From NCBI RefSeq assembly GCF_000227135.1, contig NC_018237.1, forward strand, positions 318,149 to 382,148: a DNA stretch of 64,000 nt, read 5' to 3'. This DNA is from Leishmania donovani (Eukaryota > Euglenozoa > Kinetoplastea > Trypanosomatida > Trypanosomatidae). Position 1 is the first letter of the stretch. Every line of letters starts with the position of its first letter. Positions 28,230 to 39,724 of the stretch are shown here, piece by piece. Position numbers and translations under genes: made by a program. The notes beneath the pieces are model-generated. The model had not been told where the DNA came from and ran no database searches. It was given only the letters and a program-made list of their open reading frames with translations.

Positions 28230-30056
28230 GAGCAGTGGGACGGCAAGCGTACACCGCGCAGCGACGACGCACAAATGGGAAGGAGGCGAGGAGGTTCACT
28301 GACACACCATTGCCGCGGTGAAAGACAATGGACATAGTACAAGAGGTCGAATAAGAACGGAGAAAGGGAGCAGGGAAGGTGTGTGTGGGGTGGGTGGGTG
28401 GGGGGTTGTGCTTCGATTTTTGTTGACATGTGCGCCATCACATGGTACGTGTGGCACACAGCCACGTTGGGGCCCGTACATCCAGACACCGACAAATGCA
28501 CCCATGAAGGGAGCGCGCGCGTGATGCTGCGTGAACAGCGTCCCTTCCGCCCTCCTCATCTGTTCCTCTCTGGCTCGCTGCGGTGGTGGAGGCGGGTGTA
28601 AGAGAAGGACAAGGGAACGCAAAGCATGCCAGCCACTCTCGCTCCGCCATGTGTGTTCACCCTGCCAGACGTTCGTGATGGTTTGTTTTGGCGTCTCTCG
28701 CCTTTTCCGCGCCTCCTCGTCTGCAACTGTCTCCGTATTCAGAGAGCATCGCTTTAGAGGATAGTAGAAGCACGCGAAAGCAACGCATACAGGCCGTCTG
28801 GATATCACATGGAACCACCACACATCATGGGGAGGCGCACATGTAGGGTGTGTGTGCATGTCTGCCAGTGCGTGCGTGGACTCTGCTGTCTTCGAGACGT
28901 GATTTCCCTCTCGTTATTTCTGTACAGTGGTAAGCGTAACACAGAAACCCAAACAAAGGAGGAGGACAACGCCACCCACACTTTACCACCGCGGCCCCCC
29001 TCAGCGGCCTTTTTTCTGTTGGCGTCGACGAGCGCTCTCTGGCAGCCCCACTCCCTGCCCCGCAACACACACACACACACATACACACACAAACGCACAC
29101 ATCGAGCGGAGAAGAAGAGCAAACATGCAGCTGCCGACACACAACCCCCCCCAAACCCTCAAAGCAAACCAAAAAAAAAGCCCCAACAAAACGCCTCTCC
29201 GTGGTGCGTTCGACGGCCAACCATGCTGACTGGCGGGCATCAGAATAGGCGCATAGATAGATATAAATATAGATTTGTATGTATACATGATTTACTGTTC
29301 TGCGCTGCCGTCGATGGGGGTCTGTATGCCTCCTACCATCGCCGCAGCGTTGGCCTTCCCCTTCTCCGCCGCTTCTTGTTCTGCTCTCTCGACTTCGACG
29401 CCGACACACGCGCCGGTTGCGCTCTCACAGATATTGGTATGTGCGCATTAGGGGTCGCGAAGGAAAGGATGCAAGGAGGCGGGCGGAAGAGGAGGTGGGA
29501 CGAGGAGCGAGACTCCTGTTAGCCACGCTGCCACCAGCCCCGTCTCCCTCCCCACACATACTCACACTCAGATATGCAACTGCACCAACTACCGAAACGA
29601 TACCAGCGGCGGACAGCCCCACGCACGCGGAATGTAAGGAGCAGGAAAGAGGCACACCATAAAACATGACGTGAGCGTAGTAGCGTTGAGTCGACAGAGA
29701 AGAAGGGCGAGAGGGTATCGAGGAAAGCACGTCCATGACGGGCAGCGGAGTGTGGCGGGAGTAAAGACGAGAGCGAGGGCCCGCAAGGGAGGAGGAGGGG
29801 GAGGCGAAATACCCACCCCACCTCACCTCAAAAAAAAAGAGCAAATACACGCTGCGTTGGCGACTTTGGTGTGTCAAGACAGTTGGTACCTGTGCCAGCA
29901 CGCATCTTTTGTGCATGTATACGTACACACACGCTGCAGCGGCATCGGCGGCCACCACAAAGACGAGCTACACGGTAAAAGATCAAGAGAGGTGGGAGAA
30001 GGAGGAGAGAGCGAGTACATCGGATTGCGCCAGCCACGGCATACCCCCCTCCCCCT

Positions 30057-30078
30057 CACACACACACACACACACACA
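30057..30078. repeat. (CA)11 microsatellite
   Basis: A clean CA run in the 3' flank of the 125-aa gene. Confidence 0.9.
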
Positions 30079-30302
30079 GACCCAAGATGGGGAGGCCGGT
30101 ACTGCTGCTCTTGCTTCTGCATCACGTCAACTCTATCCGCTTCACAGTATGAGGTAGTGGGGAGGGGGGAGGGCAGACAGTCTGACGTGTCCTCAAACGA
30201 CTCCCGCCTATTTGTTCCATTTTACCTCTCTCCTCGCATCCATGAGCGGTGCGCATCTGCGCGCACATGACGGTGGGTAGGGGAGGACGACGTAGCGGCA
30301 TC

Positions 30303-30680
30303 TTACTGTCCACTGAAGATGTTGTACGTCTGGCGGTTGGCGTAGCCGGCGCCGGGACGAAGGCCGCGGCCAGTGCTGGCCGACACGGTCTGCTGCTGCG
30401 GTTGCGGAGGAGGAGGTTGGTGCTGCTTCTGCTGCGGTTGTTGGGTAGGCACCGCACGGTGATCCTCGGTGTTGTGGTCATACACATGGCCACCACCGTA
30501 GCAGCCTTCTGTCTGGTCCGTTTTCCATGACAGCTCCGACTGGCCGAGTATCTCCTTCATCACGTTGCCGCTGCAGCCTTCGCGGTACAGGCGGCTCTGC
30601 CGCACGCACGGACGATCGCCAAGCATGTTGCCCTGGTTCTGCGTCAGGTTCGGGTCGCTTGTGTGATGGTGGCCGGACAT
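30303..30680 (-). CDS. Small hydrophilic hypothetical protein (125 aa)
   Basis: I do not recognise a family with certainty. The protein starts MSGHHHTSDPNLTQNQ. It has a Cys-containing middle (RPCVRQSRLYREGCSGNVMKE is the core, about 24-44), a Gln/Pro-rich stretch, and a C-terminus GLRPGAGYANRQTYNIFSGQ. The RPGxG...NIF ending loosely recalls the RPPGG...NIF motifs of the HN1/Jupiter microtubule-associated proteins, but the match is too short to rely on. No membrane helix, no signal peptide. The frame opens further upstream to 30947. The predicted acceptor (AG at 30738-30739 after a C/T tract at about 30750-30780) and the character of the sequence point to the ATG at 30680. GC-rich third positions support coding. 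Confidence 0.7.
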   Translation of the reverse strand: MSGHHHTSDPNLTQNQGNMLGDRPCVRQSRLYREGCSGNVMKEILGQSELSWKTDQTEGCYGGGHVYDHNTEDHRAVPTQQPQQKQHQPPPPQPQQQTVSASTGRGLRPGAGYANRQTYNIFSGQ

Positions 30681-32236
30681 GATGCAGCTGTCGGTTATGC
30701 TGTGTGTATGGTGAAAAGACGGTGCTCTGCGTGTGTGCTGTGCAGCAGGGACGGCGGGCGAGAGCGAGAGAAGAGGCGGAGAAGCAAACACAAGAAAGTC
30801 CTGAAATAACGGAAGCGGAGCGCCACAGAAAGAGAGAGAGAGAGAGCTTGTGTGCCTGTGAGAGAGGCGTCTAAGCACGCACCACAACGACAGTGAGACT
30901 GAGGAAGTGGAGGAGGAAAAGAAAAACAAGAAAAGGAGGGAGCACACGACTGTCTATGTGCGTCTTGGTGCTTCTGTAGAGGTGGAGGAGGAGGAGTGGG
31001 GTGGGGTGGGGGTCGTGGTTCAAGGCGGAAGAAGACAAAAAAGCCAGCTGCTTTTATCCAGCACGTGACGCGTGCATGCATGCGTGCGTTAGGGCATGAA
31101 GTGGTTGAGGGAGAGAAAAAAAAAACGCCGAGGATGAAACGAGAGAAGATGCAGCACAAGGAGGGAGGGCGAGGGTGGGTGAGTGAGGGCAATCCGGCAT
31201 TTGCCATGTCCTGCGTCTGTGTGTTGTTGGCGCTGCGCGGGACAGCACCGCAACAGCGCCAGAAAAGGAGGGAGAAAGGGGTGTGCATGCGATCGGTAAA
31301 TTCTTCTTTTTTTTTTGCAGGGGGCATGGGGGCAGTGGCACGCGGAGGGTGCCGGTGGTGAAGAAGCGTACTGAACGCAGAGCACGCGCTCTTCTCTCCC
31401 CTTCACCGCGATGGGCGTGTATGTGCACCGCCCCCCTCCCCTCGCTCTACCCTCCTCCATCACAAGGGCCGCATTCGCCAAATACCTCTGCGGAGTTCTC
31501 CCGTCTTTTCGTTTGGCTTATATATAATAATTTTTTTTTTCATGACTCCTCCTCCTCCTCCACTTCCGTGGCTTCCCCCCATCTCCTTTGGCCTGTCGTG
31601 CGAAGTTGTCCTCCTCGACCGACGCCTTGGGGCGGCACTCGTTGGCCATTCCTCTCTACCCCTTTTACTCACGGCAACCGCCAAGGCCGCCTCCTCTCAC
31701 CACATACGCACGCGCACAACATGCCCCTAGAAACTCCCCCATACCACACAGCCTACACACAGATGCACCACCACCTGCAAGTGGTTCATTGGCTCCTTTC
31801 CTTCGCCAGCGTGCGCCAGAGGAGCGACGGGGAGTCACATGGAGGCCATGGGCGAGTCCGCGTATTCGTGTCCATCGATCCGGCTTGTGGGAGGGGGGGG
31901 CGTCGGTGGTGTGCGTGTGTGATCGAGCCGCTTACACCGAGAGGGCCATACACGTATATGCCTGTGCTTGTGTGTACTGGCGAGAGTGCGGAGCTGCACG
32001 TCCTTTCAGCTTCCTGTCTCGGCGGGATGGAGACATGAAGGGGGCCCTCGCGTGGTGGACGGCAGACTTACTCTGGAAACACGAAGAGCGGGGATAGCGG
32101 GAGAGAAGGGGGAGGGGCCCATGAAGCCACGCTGACAGGTACAATGACGACATCGCTCGACACCTCCGACCTCGTCGCACCGTTTCGGCCTGAGAAATGC
32201 GTACGACGAGAATAGTGATACACAAAAAAACCCAGC

Positions 32237-32279
32237 ATATATATATATATATACACACACATCTATGTGTGTGTGTGTA
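32237..32279. repeat. (AT)n-(AC)n-(TG)n repeat cluster
   Basis: An AT run (32237-32252) is followed by AC units and then TG units. The AC and TG parts are inverted relative to each other and could form a small hairpin. Confidence 0.8.
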
Positions 32280-33714
32280 TACTCCACAGAGGCTGGCACA
32301 CACCCACATGCTGGCGTAGGCGAAGACGGAAACCAAAGGCCAAAGGCGAAAGCGAGAGAGTTGGTCGGCGGCCTTCCACGCCGCTGGGCGCACGCCTTCA
32401 CCTTCCTACGAGACGGATGTTCTCTGTGCGTGCGTTGCATGCAACCGGTGTGGGGGACATGTTCACGAACACGTAGCTACGCCCACTCACATACGAGGCA
32501 CCCAAGAAGAGATGAAGATCTGAAGCGGGATAAGAGATGGATGGGGGGGGGCAGGTGGATGGAGCGGGAGGGAAGGAGAGATGGAGAGAGAGGGAGGGAG
32601 GAGGGCACGTTTCGATGTGAGGGAGGAAGAGAGAAGGGTCTGTGTGTAACACGAAGAGAGCGGAAAGCGAGAGGGAACGACGGAAACAGCACGAAAAGAA
32701 ACGAAAAAAAAGGAACGAAGACGAGAGGAGCGACCGCTGATAAGAGAAAACCAGCACGACAGAAAAACGAACAAAAAACAAGAGGGCCAGGAAGAGGCCC
32801 GCACGCTCAATGCTGAAGAAGGTGCCGCTGCCGCCTTTTCGAACGCTCGCCCTCCCTCCAAACGCCGCACCGCGGCACACGTTAGCCACATGAAAGACAG
32901 CAAACAACAAGAAAAGAAATGGTGACACTGTCGTCGGCTCAACCGACTCGTGCTAGACGGAAAGGCGACAAGGGGAGTGGCGGTGTATGAGGAGAGTGGG
33001 GAGACACCCAAACATACACGCACACGCACACACACGCACAGAGCGACAGAGATCTATTGGAGAAGGTGAGCAATTACAGAGACCTTGATACCACCCGAGC
33101 ATATCGACAGGAGCGTTGGGGAGCTGCACGAGTAGACACCGGCACACGACCGCACAAAGGCACGGCGACGGAGACCAGAATGAACAACAACAACAAAAAA
33201 AACGGAGCACCATCGTTGAAGAGGATGGGGGTGTAGGGAGAGGACGAGGAAGGTGAGAGGGAGGGCACGTGGGGTGGGGGCCACAACGGCGTGTGCGTGT
33301 GTGTGTGTCTGTATGTACGTGAGGACCAAACACAACGCATGTGGCGGCACAAGAAGCGGGGCGGGTTAAGATGAGGTGCGGGGCCAAAAATGAGAGAAAA
33401 GCGCATCAAGTCAGACACAATACAGGAAAGGAACGACGAAAAGGGCAATGGGGGGAGTTACGCTACTAAGAGCGGGGGCACTCATGGATAACACAGGTTA
33501 ATACAAACAACGCACATACACGCGCGCACAGAGATTGAGAAAGCGCCTAAGCGGCGCCAACAAAATAGGAGGAATAAAACCAGAAAGGGAGGCGGAGGGT
33601 GGACTTTTCTGTGCATGTGCGCCCCGCCGGCCCTCTCTCTCACTGCAGAGAGGAACGGGAGGGAGGAAGGAAAAAAAAAAGGGGCGGATGCGGGTGTGGG
33701 GGTAGTGGGATACC

Positions 33715-33736
33715 GAGAGAGAGAGAGAGAGAGAGA
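33715..33736. repeat. (GA)11 microsatellite
   Basis: A GA run about 20 bases beyond the stop codon of the 1988-aa gene; CT in the transcript. Confidence 0.9.
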
Positions 33737-33757
33737 CTGGCCCGCCCACATGACGTC

Positions 33758-36700
33758 TTACAAGCGCAGACCGAATATCCAGCTTTCGATGGCTTGCTTC
33801 TTTGTCTTGACAGTGTCCAGCGCCACACGCATCCGCTCCGCCTCCACCATGGACGCCATCGCGAGTGCTTTGCTGTCCCGGTGCTCGCGCTTACTTGGCG
33901 GCTGTCGCTCGGGTGCGGCGGCGCCGCTCGTCTTCAGCTTCGTGGCCTCGCTGCTGCTTGTTGCCGCTGTCGTCTTCGCACGAGCGCCAACGGTGGTGTC
34001 GTTCGGCTGCTGACTCATTGTGTTCGAGCGGCCTTTGCCCGCCTTGCTGGTGCGCGTCAGAGGAGGCGGCGGTGGAGTCGCGCCGCCTTGCTCCGGTATC
34101 CGTGGCGACCAGAAGCTCATAGCCAAGTGCGCCTGCACCGCCGCGTCTCCGGCGTGCTCTTCAGACCCGATCGAGTAGCTGCTGCTGCCACTTGGGTTGA
34201 CGCCGTTGCTGGAGCCCTCGCTAACGGTATATGCGGCCTTTGCCGCCGCCGCCGCCGCCGCGTTGGTGGTGGTGGGCTTCAGCGACAACGTGGTGAAGGG
34301 CTCCTTGTGCGGCTGCGCGTGCGGCCGCAAAATGTTCGGAGACGTCACAACGTGAGCCTCGTAGTAGTAGCCCGCCGCCGCCGCCGCCGGGGTCATCTTT
34401 GCGCGGCAGCGGCGCACAAGCGCCTCCAGGCCACGGCGGTTCTCCTCCGCCTCGCGCCGCTTCTGCTCATGGATGACGAGCTCCGTCTGGTACGCCGCTG
34501 CCAGATAAGCGAGGCCCTGTCGGTGCTGCTGCGCGGCCTGAGCACCGGTGGGCATCATCGGGCTGGAGCACAGCAGGCAACGACTACCGTAGCCCTTGAA
34601 CGCCTGACTGAAGTAGCCACCACACGGCGGGCCGGCGTCGCTGTAGTCGGACATGCTCGACGTGCGACTATGCGCCCGCGGCGCCCCGGCGGGCGATGGA
34701 AGCGACTCCGACCCGCCCTCGAAGCGAAACTGCAGTGGATTGCCCATTCCAACCGTCTCTGCGGCGGCGGCCTCGCGCTCCAGCTGCTTGCGCTGCATCT
34801 TCTGCTTCTTCTTTTCCATACGCTTCTGCAGCTTCGACACGATCCACTCCGCAATGAACGGCCGCTTGCCGCTCCCCGGCGCGTTCAGGCTGTTGCTGAA
34901 ATCGAACGACGTACCCGTGAGCGAGTCGTGCAGATCTGTGGCGCCCTCGCCGACGCCCCCAACCGACGCACTGTCCATGGCGCGGCAGGTCACGCAGACA
35001 AGATCCTCTGAGTTGCGCGGCGCCGCAATGTCGGTCGACACCACCTTTCCGCCGTCTGCAAACACACCGAGCGTTTGGCGGCTGCTCGTGGCTACGCTGC
35101 TGTTCGGTGCACCGAGGCCTGCAGCGGTTGCTGAGCCAGTCACAAAGGAGTCCACAGCGTGGGCCGCCCTTGCGCCCGCCACTGTTTCGGCCTGGCCACT
35201 GCCAAGCGCATCTTGAATCCTCCGATTATTGCTGTCGGCGATTGTGGAGAGTCGGTTCGAGTCTCGCGCGTGCGTGGACGCTGCTGCTTCAGTCGCTGTG
35301 GCGGCGGCCTGCTCCACTGTGCGCAGCATCACCTCACCCGCCTCTAAGGGAGAGGACGGCATCCAGTCCTGCCAGCGGAGCCCGTCGAGACCGGCACCGA
35401 AGGCGCAGGATGAGGTTGTGGTGATGCTGAGCATCTCGAGCGCCTCCTCGTCGCGGTGGTACGGGTCATCGCAGCAGAGAGGGATGTGAAATAGGAAGCG
35501 CGGCGTGCCGAAGGTGGTTTCCTCATGCTCGTCCCCCATTTCGTCGCTCTCTTCCTGTTCCTCGTCCCAGCGCGCCTTCGCGTTGCGCTCATCACCCGCT
35601 GCGCTCGCGGATGCGGCGTCGTGCGAGAATTTGGCGCGACAGTCGGCCAGCGACACCACGCAGAGCGGGCTGCCAGACGGCGGTGGCGACGGTGACGGCG
35701 ACGACTGGCGCGCAGTCGAGCGGTGGAGCGAGGTGGTCAAGGACGTGCCTGGCATGGCACTTGCCGAGCTGCACCGCTCATGGCTCAGGTAATAGCTGCA
35801 TTCTTCTGCTTCGGCGATGGCGCCGCTGCGGACTGCGGCGCGGTGGGCGTCGAAGGCGAGTCGGCCAGCCATTCCAGGGCACCGCGTCCCCGGCAGCGGC
35901 GGCGGGAACCGGCGGCGGCGGCGCTGGCGCTCCGGCCGCTGGTACTTGCAGAACACCTGTGGTGCCGCGGCGGTTGGGGTCGCCGTGGAGGTGGCCAAGG
36001 ACGGTGAGCGAGGCAGGCCCGACGGGGTGCGCCGTGCACCCTGTGGAAGGGCGCCGCCCATGTTGCCGAACGAGGGCGTGTGTAGGTGCGGGTGGCTGAG
36101 GAGGGGCGTCGACGCGAGAGAGCAGCTCGACAACCGCTGGTGCGAGGGCACCAAACCGGAAGAGTTGCGCTGCTGCGTCCAGCAGAGCGGTGTTGCCGGC
36201 TCCGAGAATGTGAAGTTGTTGCTGTTGCCGAGGTAGCCCGCGTGCGGCCCCGTGGGGGTGCTGTGCCCCAAAACTGTCGACATAGCTGGCGTGGCTGTGA
36301 CTGTGGCGAAGCTGTTGTTCTCGAGCCACGCCGTGCTCTCGCTGGCGGCGTAGAGGCGTGTCTCCGTGTACACCGGATGCCAGAGTGACGGCGCCTGCAG
36401 ATCCCTCTCGCTGTCACGCCGCGTGTGCGGCGCCATCGGGCACGGCATGGGTTGCAGAGACGAGGCCAAGTATTGCTGTGTCAGCTGCACGGAGGAGGCG
36501 TTGCTGCAGTCGGCTCCACCCTCGCCAGTCGCGAAAAGATGCAGAGAGGACTCGGCACTGAGCTGGTTGGTGGCTGCCACATCTGTGTGGGAGTGCTGCT
36601 GCGGCAACTTCAACAATTCGCCAGTGCGGCCGATTTCTGCCAAATTGGTGAACGAAAAGTGCGACGACTGCCGCTGTGCGTGCACGGAGGTGCGATGGCA

Positions 36701-39700
36701 CGGTGTGCCGTCCGTGTCCCTGCTGCATACACCGCCGGAGCTGCCGGGCTCGTCGACCGCACCTTCGCCTGTGCGTGCGCGGTGTTGGGCGGAGGTCGCC
36801 CGTTTCCCTGCCAGGGGTTGCACGCCACCAGGTGCGACGCCCAGAGGCACCGGGGCTCGAGGGGGCGACGGCGCAGAGATGATGCTCGACTGCTGCAGCT
36901 TCCGGTGCCGAGGTTGGGAGTCGCTGCACGGCGGGTTGGAGGCCGCCGTGCCCGCCGCCACAGAAGTCGATGAATTCTCGCGCGGAAAATGACGCAAAGG
37001 GCCTGAGTCACACTCCGCAGCGACAGGGGCGGAGTCGCCGACGGGCGCAGGGCTCGAGCGTTCTTGTTGCTGCTGCCGGCGCAGAAGAAATGAGCGATGC
37101 CGCTGCACCATCACCGTCTTCACGTTGAGCAGCGGGGGCGTGTCCTTACCTCCTCCGGCATTGGCGGCAGCAGCCCCTTTGATCGTCGCGCTCCGCATCA
37201 CTATCTTTGGCCCAGCCGCCGCGGAGGCGTAGAGGGGGGTCGACGGCACAGACGGCATCGGGGACTGCAGGGCGGAGAAGGCACTGTTTACTAGCGTGGG
37301 GCTGTCTAAGTTGATCCACGCCTTCACGCTCGGCCTGGGATCAGAGAAGCTTGGACCGCTTGTGCTCAGGGGGTAAGGGCGCTGAATGTCGGCCACATCG
37401 CGGGGACCGCTGCCTTTCTGCTGCTGCTGCTGCTGCGGCACATGCGGGGACAACGTGGCGCAGGAGAGAGCGGACGTCATGGACTGCGAGGCAGACGGGT
37501 TTGCCGGGGCCAGGCTGGACGGCTGATACGGACTCGACCCTCGATCTGTGCTGTGGTTGAGACTGTGGTGATGTGTAGACCACGTGCGCGCAGTGCTGCA
37601 CGTGTTGGCAGTCACGTATGTGACGCGGAGGCGATTCGGTCCGCTGGCGGAGGCAACGCCAGCCGATGAGCCGCGAAGGCTGTGGGAGCCGACTGGGCCC
37701 ATCGCGCCGAGAGGTCTGCTCGAGTTCCCTGCCACGCCAACTTGGCGCGAGTAATAGTAGGAGTCGTAAGCCGCGGCCTCGTCGGCGTTGTCCTGCAGAG
37801 GAGTGCGAACGATGAAAAGCGAGTTTGGCCGGCGGACAACGCTGTGAAGGGTGGCAGAGAAATTATCTGCGCTGGATGGCGTTGGCATCTCCGAGCCAGA
37901 GATACTGAGCGCCAACGTCCGCGCCGCCGTGTTGGTGCTCTGCGAAAGAATCGTGGTGCCCTTCAGCGGTGGGTACCGGGCGAAGGGGCGGACTGGAAGT
38001 GCGCCGCTGCTGCTGTCGTTGATGGAGGCGTTGCTGGCAACAACGTGCGAGGCAACCTCCTCGTCCTCGCCCTGGCCGTGCATGCGTGCGTGTGAGCGCG
38101 CATCGGCACGGCCGCCGGTAGAGGAGAGGGAAGCGCGTCTTCCTGTAGCTGCCGTGGCGTTGGTGGTGTGACCGGCTTCTCTATCACTGGGGCACAGTTT
38201 CTGCTGCTTCTGCAGCGGTGCGTCAGCGCGTGGAGTGCTGCCGGACAAGAAGGCGCTAGCCACAGTACTGGGCTGGCGTGGGGCGGAACGACCCACTGTC
38301 GTGGCAGCGTCCGAGAAGTTCACCGATCTTGGCACCAGTGGCGGCGCGAAGCCCTGATGCGGCACCTTTTCCTGGGCTGTGCTGTAGCGCTTTTCTTCAT
38401 ACACGGCCGCTTCCACCGCGACTTCTCGGACATCCAAGCTCGGCGACGGCCTTGCGTGGCGCATTAACTGTTGCAGGTACATCGCGTTCTCTGGCTGCGC
38501 GAGGGCTGGGTACTGCGCAAAGAAGCGACGCCGTCGCTGCCGTGCACCGCTCCAACGAATCGTCACGTGCACAGGTCGATGCCCGTTTCGACCGGCCGCC
38601 TGCCTTCCTCGGTACGGCGGACTGTGCGGAAGGCGAATATTCAGCGGATCGCGGATGTAGCCTGCTTTCTCGCTGCCGTTGTCACTGTCGGCGGCGTTGC
38701 TGCCGATGGTGCTGATAGAGTTTCCAGTGGTTTTCTTTTTCTTCGTCGCGGCTGGCCCGCTGCTAGGACCGCCTGTGGCCGTTGCCGCGGCGCTGCTGCG
38801 CACCGTCTTTAGTTTCGTGTCGTTCGCGTCGACATGCACCGACTTGGCTTTATTCTTGTTCCTCTTCGACGTGGCGGGTGCGGCGGAGGCAGAGTCGTCG
38901 ACGACACTCGTGGGCGCTTCGTCGGGCTCTTTCTTTGGTGTGCCCACTGCCGCCTTCTTGACAGTGGCTGCTGCTGCTGCTGCGCGGGCGTGTGGAAGCG
39001 ATGCGCTCTTTGCCGCCGCGCTCGCCAAGGGACTGGGAGAGGGGTGATCGGCGGCTACGGCCTTGACCCGGCCGCTGACCAGCGCGGAGGAGCTCGCTGC
39101 GGGGGCGCTGGTACTCTTGCTGTTGTTGACCGCTGCTGTGGTTGCGCCTGCTGCGTGCGTCAACAACGTTGCCCGCTTCGCCTTCGCTTCTACTGCTGCT
39201 GCCGGCTTTGCTGTGACGACCAACGAGCTGCTGAGCTTGCTGGCTCGCGTAAGCGACGAAGCACTGGAGGTGGTTAGTCTAGCGCCAACAACGCGAGCTG
39301 CCGAGCTTGTCGAATTCAAGCTGGCGCTGTTACTGCTGATTCGCCGCTTCGCTTTCGCTTGCGATGCGCCCGTTCTCGTCTGCTGATGCTGCTGCTCCGG
39401 CAGAGCCGCCTCGCCACAACGGCTTCGACAGCCGGCCTTCACGGGTTCCCTGCGCTTGCGCTTCAGGCGCAGGCTGAAGGTCTCATACGGATTGAACGCC
39501 CCACTACCACCGCCGCCGCTCTTCTTACTTTCATCTTGGCCGGCGACCGCCGCCGCCGGCGGGGAGGCCCCAGTCGCTTGGCACCGGGGTTGCTCTTCAG
39601 CCTCATCGATATCATGGGGTGTCTTGTGGTAGTGCGGGGCCGGCCAATGGCGGCGCAGCTCGGCACGGCAGCTGGGGTGCAGGCTGATGTGCCACGCCAG

Positions 39701-39724
39701 GTCCGACAAGAATGCTCGGTTCAT
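33758..39724 (-). CDS. Large low-complexity hypothetical protein (1988 aa)
   Basis: I do not recognise a family. Start is the ATG at 39724 (MNRAFLSDLAWHISLHP); the codon before it is GTG. Most of the length is Ala/Ser/Thr/Pro-rich. Denser islands are visible: the first 50 residues; basic patches such as RLKRKRRE and RQRRRRF; a stretch around NAMYLQQLMRHARPSPSLDVRE; a helical Lys/Gln-rich segment near the C-terminal third (EWIVSKLQKRMEKKKQKMQ); and a final helical end (MVEAERMRVALDTVKTKKQAI). Two CxxC pairs (CVTC at 34985-34996, CLLC at 34568-34579) lie about 135 residues apart and could share a metal, though this is weak. No membrane segments. It resembles the 1995-aa protein at 251-6238 only in composition. 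Real gene, unknown role. Confidence 0.83.
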   Translation of the reverse strand: MNRAFLSDLAWHISLHPSCRAELRRHWPAPHYHKTPHDIDEAEEQPRCQATGASPPAAAVAGQDESKKSGGGGSGAFNPYETFSLRLKRKRREPVKAGCRSRCGEAALPEQQHQQTRTGASQAKAKRRISSNSASLNSTSSAARVVGARLTTSSASSLTRASKLSSSLVVTAKPAAAVEAKAKRATLLTHAAGATTAAVNNSKSTSAPAASSSALVSGRVKAVAADHPSPSPLASAAAKSASLPHARAAAAAATVKKAAVGTPKKEPDEAPTSVVDDSASAAPATSKRNKNKAKSVHVDANDTKLKTVRSSAAATATGGPSSGPAATKKKKTTGNSISTIGSNAADSDNGSEKAGYIRDPLNIRLPHSPPYRGRQAAGRNGHRPVHVTIRWSGARQRRRRFFAQYPALAQPENAMYLQQLMRHARPSPSLDVREVAVEAAVYEEKRYSTAQEKVPHQGFAPPLVPRSVNFSDAATTVGRSAPRQPSTVASAFLSGSTPRADAPLQKQQKLCPSDREAGHTTNATAATGRRASLSSTGGRADARSHARMHGQGEDEEVASHVVASNASINDSSSGALPVRPFARYPPLKGTTILSQSTNTAARTLALSISGSEMPTPSSADNFSATLHSVVRRPNSLFIVRTPLQDNADEAAAYDSYYYSRQVGVAGNSSRPLGAMGPVGSHSLRGSSAGVASASGPNRLRVTYVTANTCSTARTWSTHHHSLNHSTDRGSSPYQPSSLAPANPSASQSMTSALSCATLSPHVPQQQQQQKGSGPRDVADIQRPYPLSTSGPSFSDPRPSVKAWINLDSPTLVNSAFSALQSPMPSVPSTPLYASAAAGPKIVMRSATIKGAAAANAGGGKDTPPLLNVKTVMVQRHRSFLLRRQQQQERSSPAPVGDSAPVAAECDSGPLRHFPRENSSTSVAAGTAASNPPCSDSQPRHRKLQQSSIISAPSPPRAPVPLGVAPGGVQPLAGKRATSAQHRARTGEGAVDEPGSSGGVCSRDTDGTPCHRTSVHAQRQSSHFSFTNLAEIGRTGELLKLPQQHSHTDVAATNQLSAESSLHLFATGEGGADCSNASSVQLTQQYLASSLQPMPCPMAPHTRRDSERDLQAPSLWHPVYTETRLYAASESTAWLENNSFATVTATPAMSTVLGHSTPTGPHAGYLGNSNNFTFSEPATPLCWTQQRNSSGLVPSHQRLSSCSLASTPLLSHPHLHTPSFGNMGGALPQGARRTPSGLPRSPSLATSTATPTAAAPQVFCKYQRPERQRRRRRFPPPLPGTRCPGMAGRLAFDAHRAAVRSGAIAEAEECSYYLSHERCSSASAMPGTSLTTSLHRSTARQSSPSPSPPPSGSPLCVVSLADCRAKFSHDAASASAAGDERNAKARWDEEQEESDEMGDEHEETTFGTPRFLFHIPLCCDDPYHRDEEALEMLSITTTSSCAFGAGLDGLRWQDWMPSSPLEAGEVMLRTVEQAAATATEAAASTHARDSNRLSTIADSNNRRIQDALGSGQAETVAGARAAHAVDSFVTGSATAAGLGAPNSSVATSSRQTLGVFADGGKVVSTDIAAPRNSEDLVCVTCRAMDSASVGGVGEGATDLHDSLTGTSFDFSNSLNAPGSGKRPFIAEWIVSKLQKRMEKKKQKMQRKQLEREAAAAETVGMGNPLQFRFEGGSESLPSPAGAPRAHSRTSSMSDYSDAGPPCGGYFSQAFKGYGSRCLLCSSPMMPTGAQAAQQHRQGLAYLAAAYQTELVIHEQKRREAEENRRGLEALVRRCRAKMTPAAAAAGYYYEAHVVTSPNILRPHAQPHKEPFTTLSLKPTTTNAAAAAAAKAAYTVSEGSSNGVNPSGSSSYSIGSEEHAGDAAVQAHLAMSFWSPRIPEQGGATPPPPPLTRTSKAGKGRSNTMSQQPNDTTVGARAKTTAATSSSEATKLKTSGAAAPERQPPSKREHRDSKALAMASMVEAERMRVALDTVKTKKQAIESWIFGLRL

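Larger units (their letters stand above)
28184..30302. other. Spacer, 2.1 kb, no convincing gene
   Basis: It contains CA repeats (29064-29080, 30057-30078), G-rich and T-rich segments, and short minus-strand frames. One frame (29425-29958) has a hydrophobic stretch, but its third positions are not GC-biased, so I did not call it. Most of the region is likely 3' UTR of the 125-aa gene. Confidence 0.65.
30681..33757. other. Spacer, 3.1 kb, the longest in the window
   Basis: It is mainly the 3' flank of the 1988-aa gene. It contains T/A runs (31306-31316, 31530-31540), a TA-CA-TG repeat cluster at 32237-32279, a long purine-rich plus-strand region at about 32520-32790 (a C/T-rich tract in the transcript), and a GA run at 33715-33736. 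That long tract would fit an acceptor for an additional transcript. I found no reading frame downstream of it that looks like a protein. Confidence 0.6.

Noticed and set aside
29425..29958. 177-aa minus-strand frame with a hydrophobic stretch
   Set aside because: Third codon positions lack the strong GC bias of real genes here, and no clean start context is seen.
30303..30680. HN1/Jupiter-type microtubule protein
   Set aside because: Only a very short C-terminal motif is similar; not enough for a family call.
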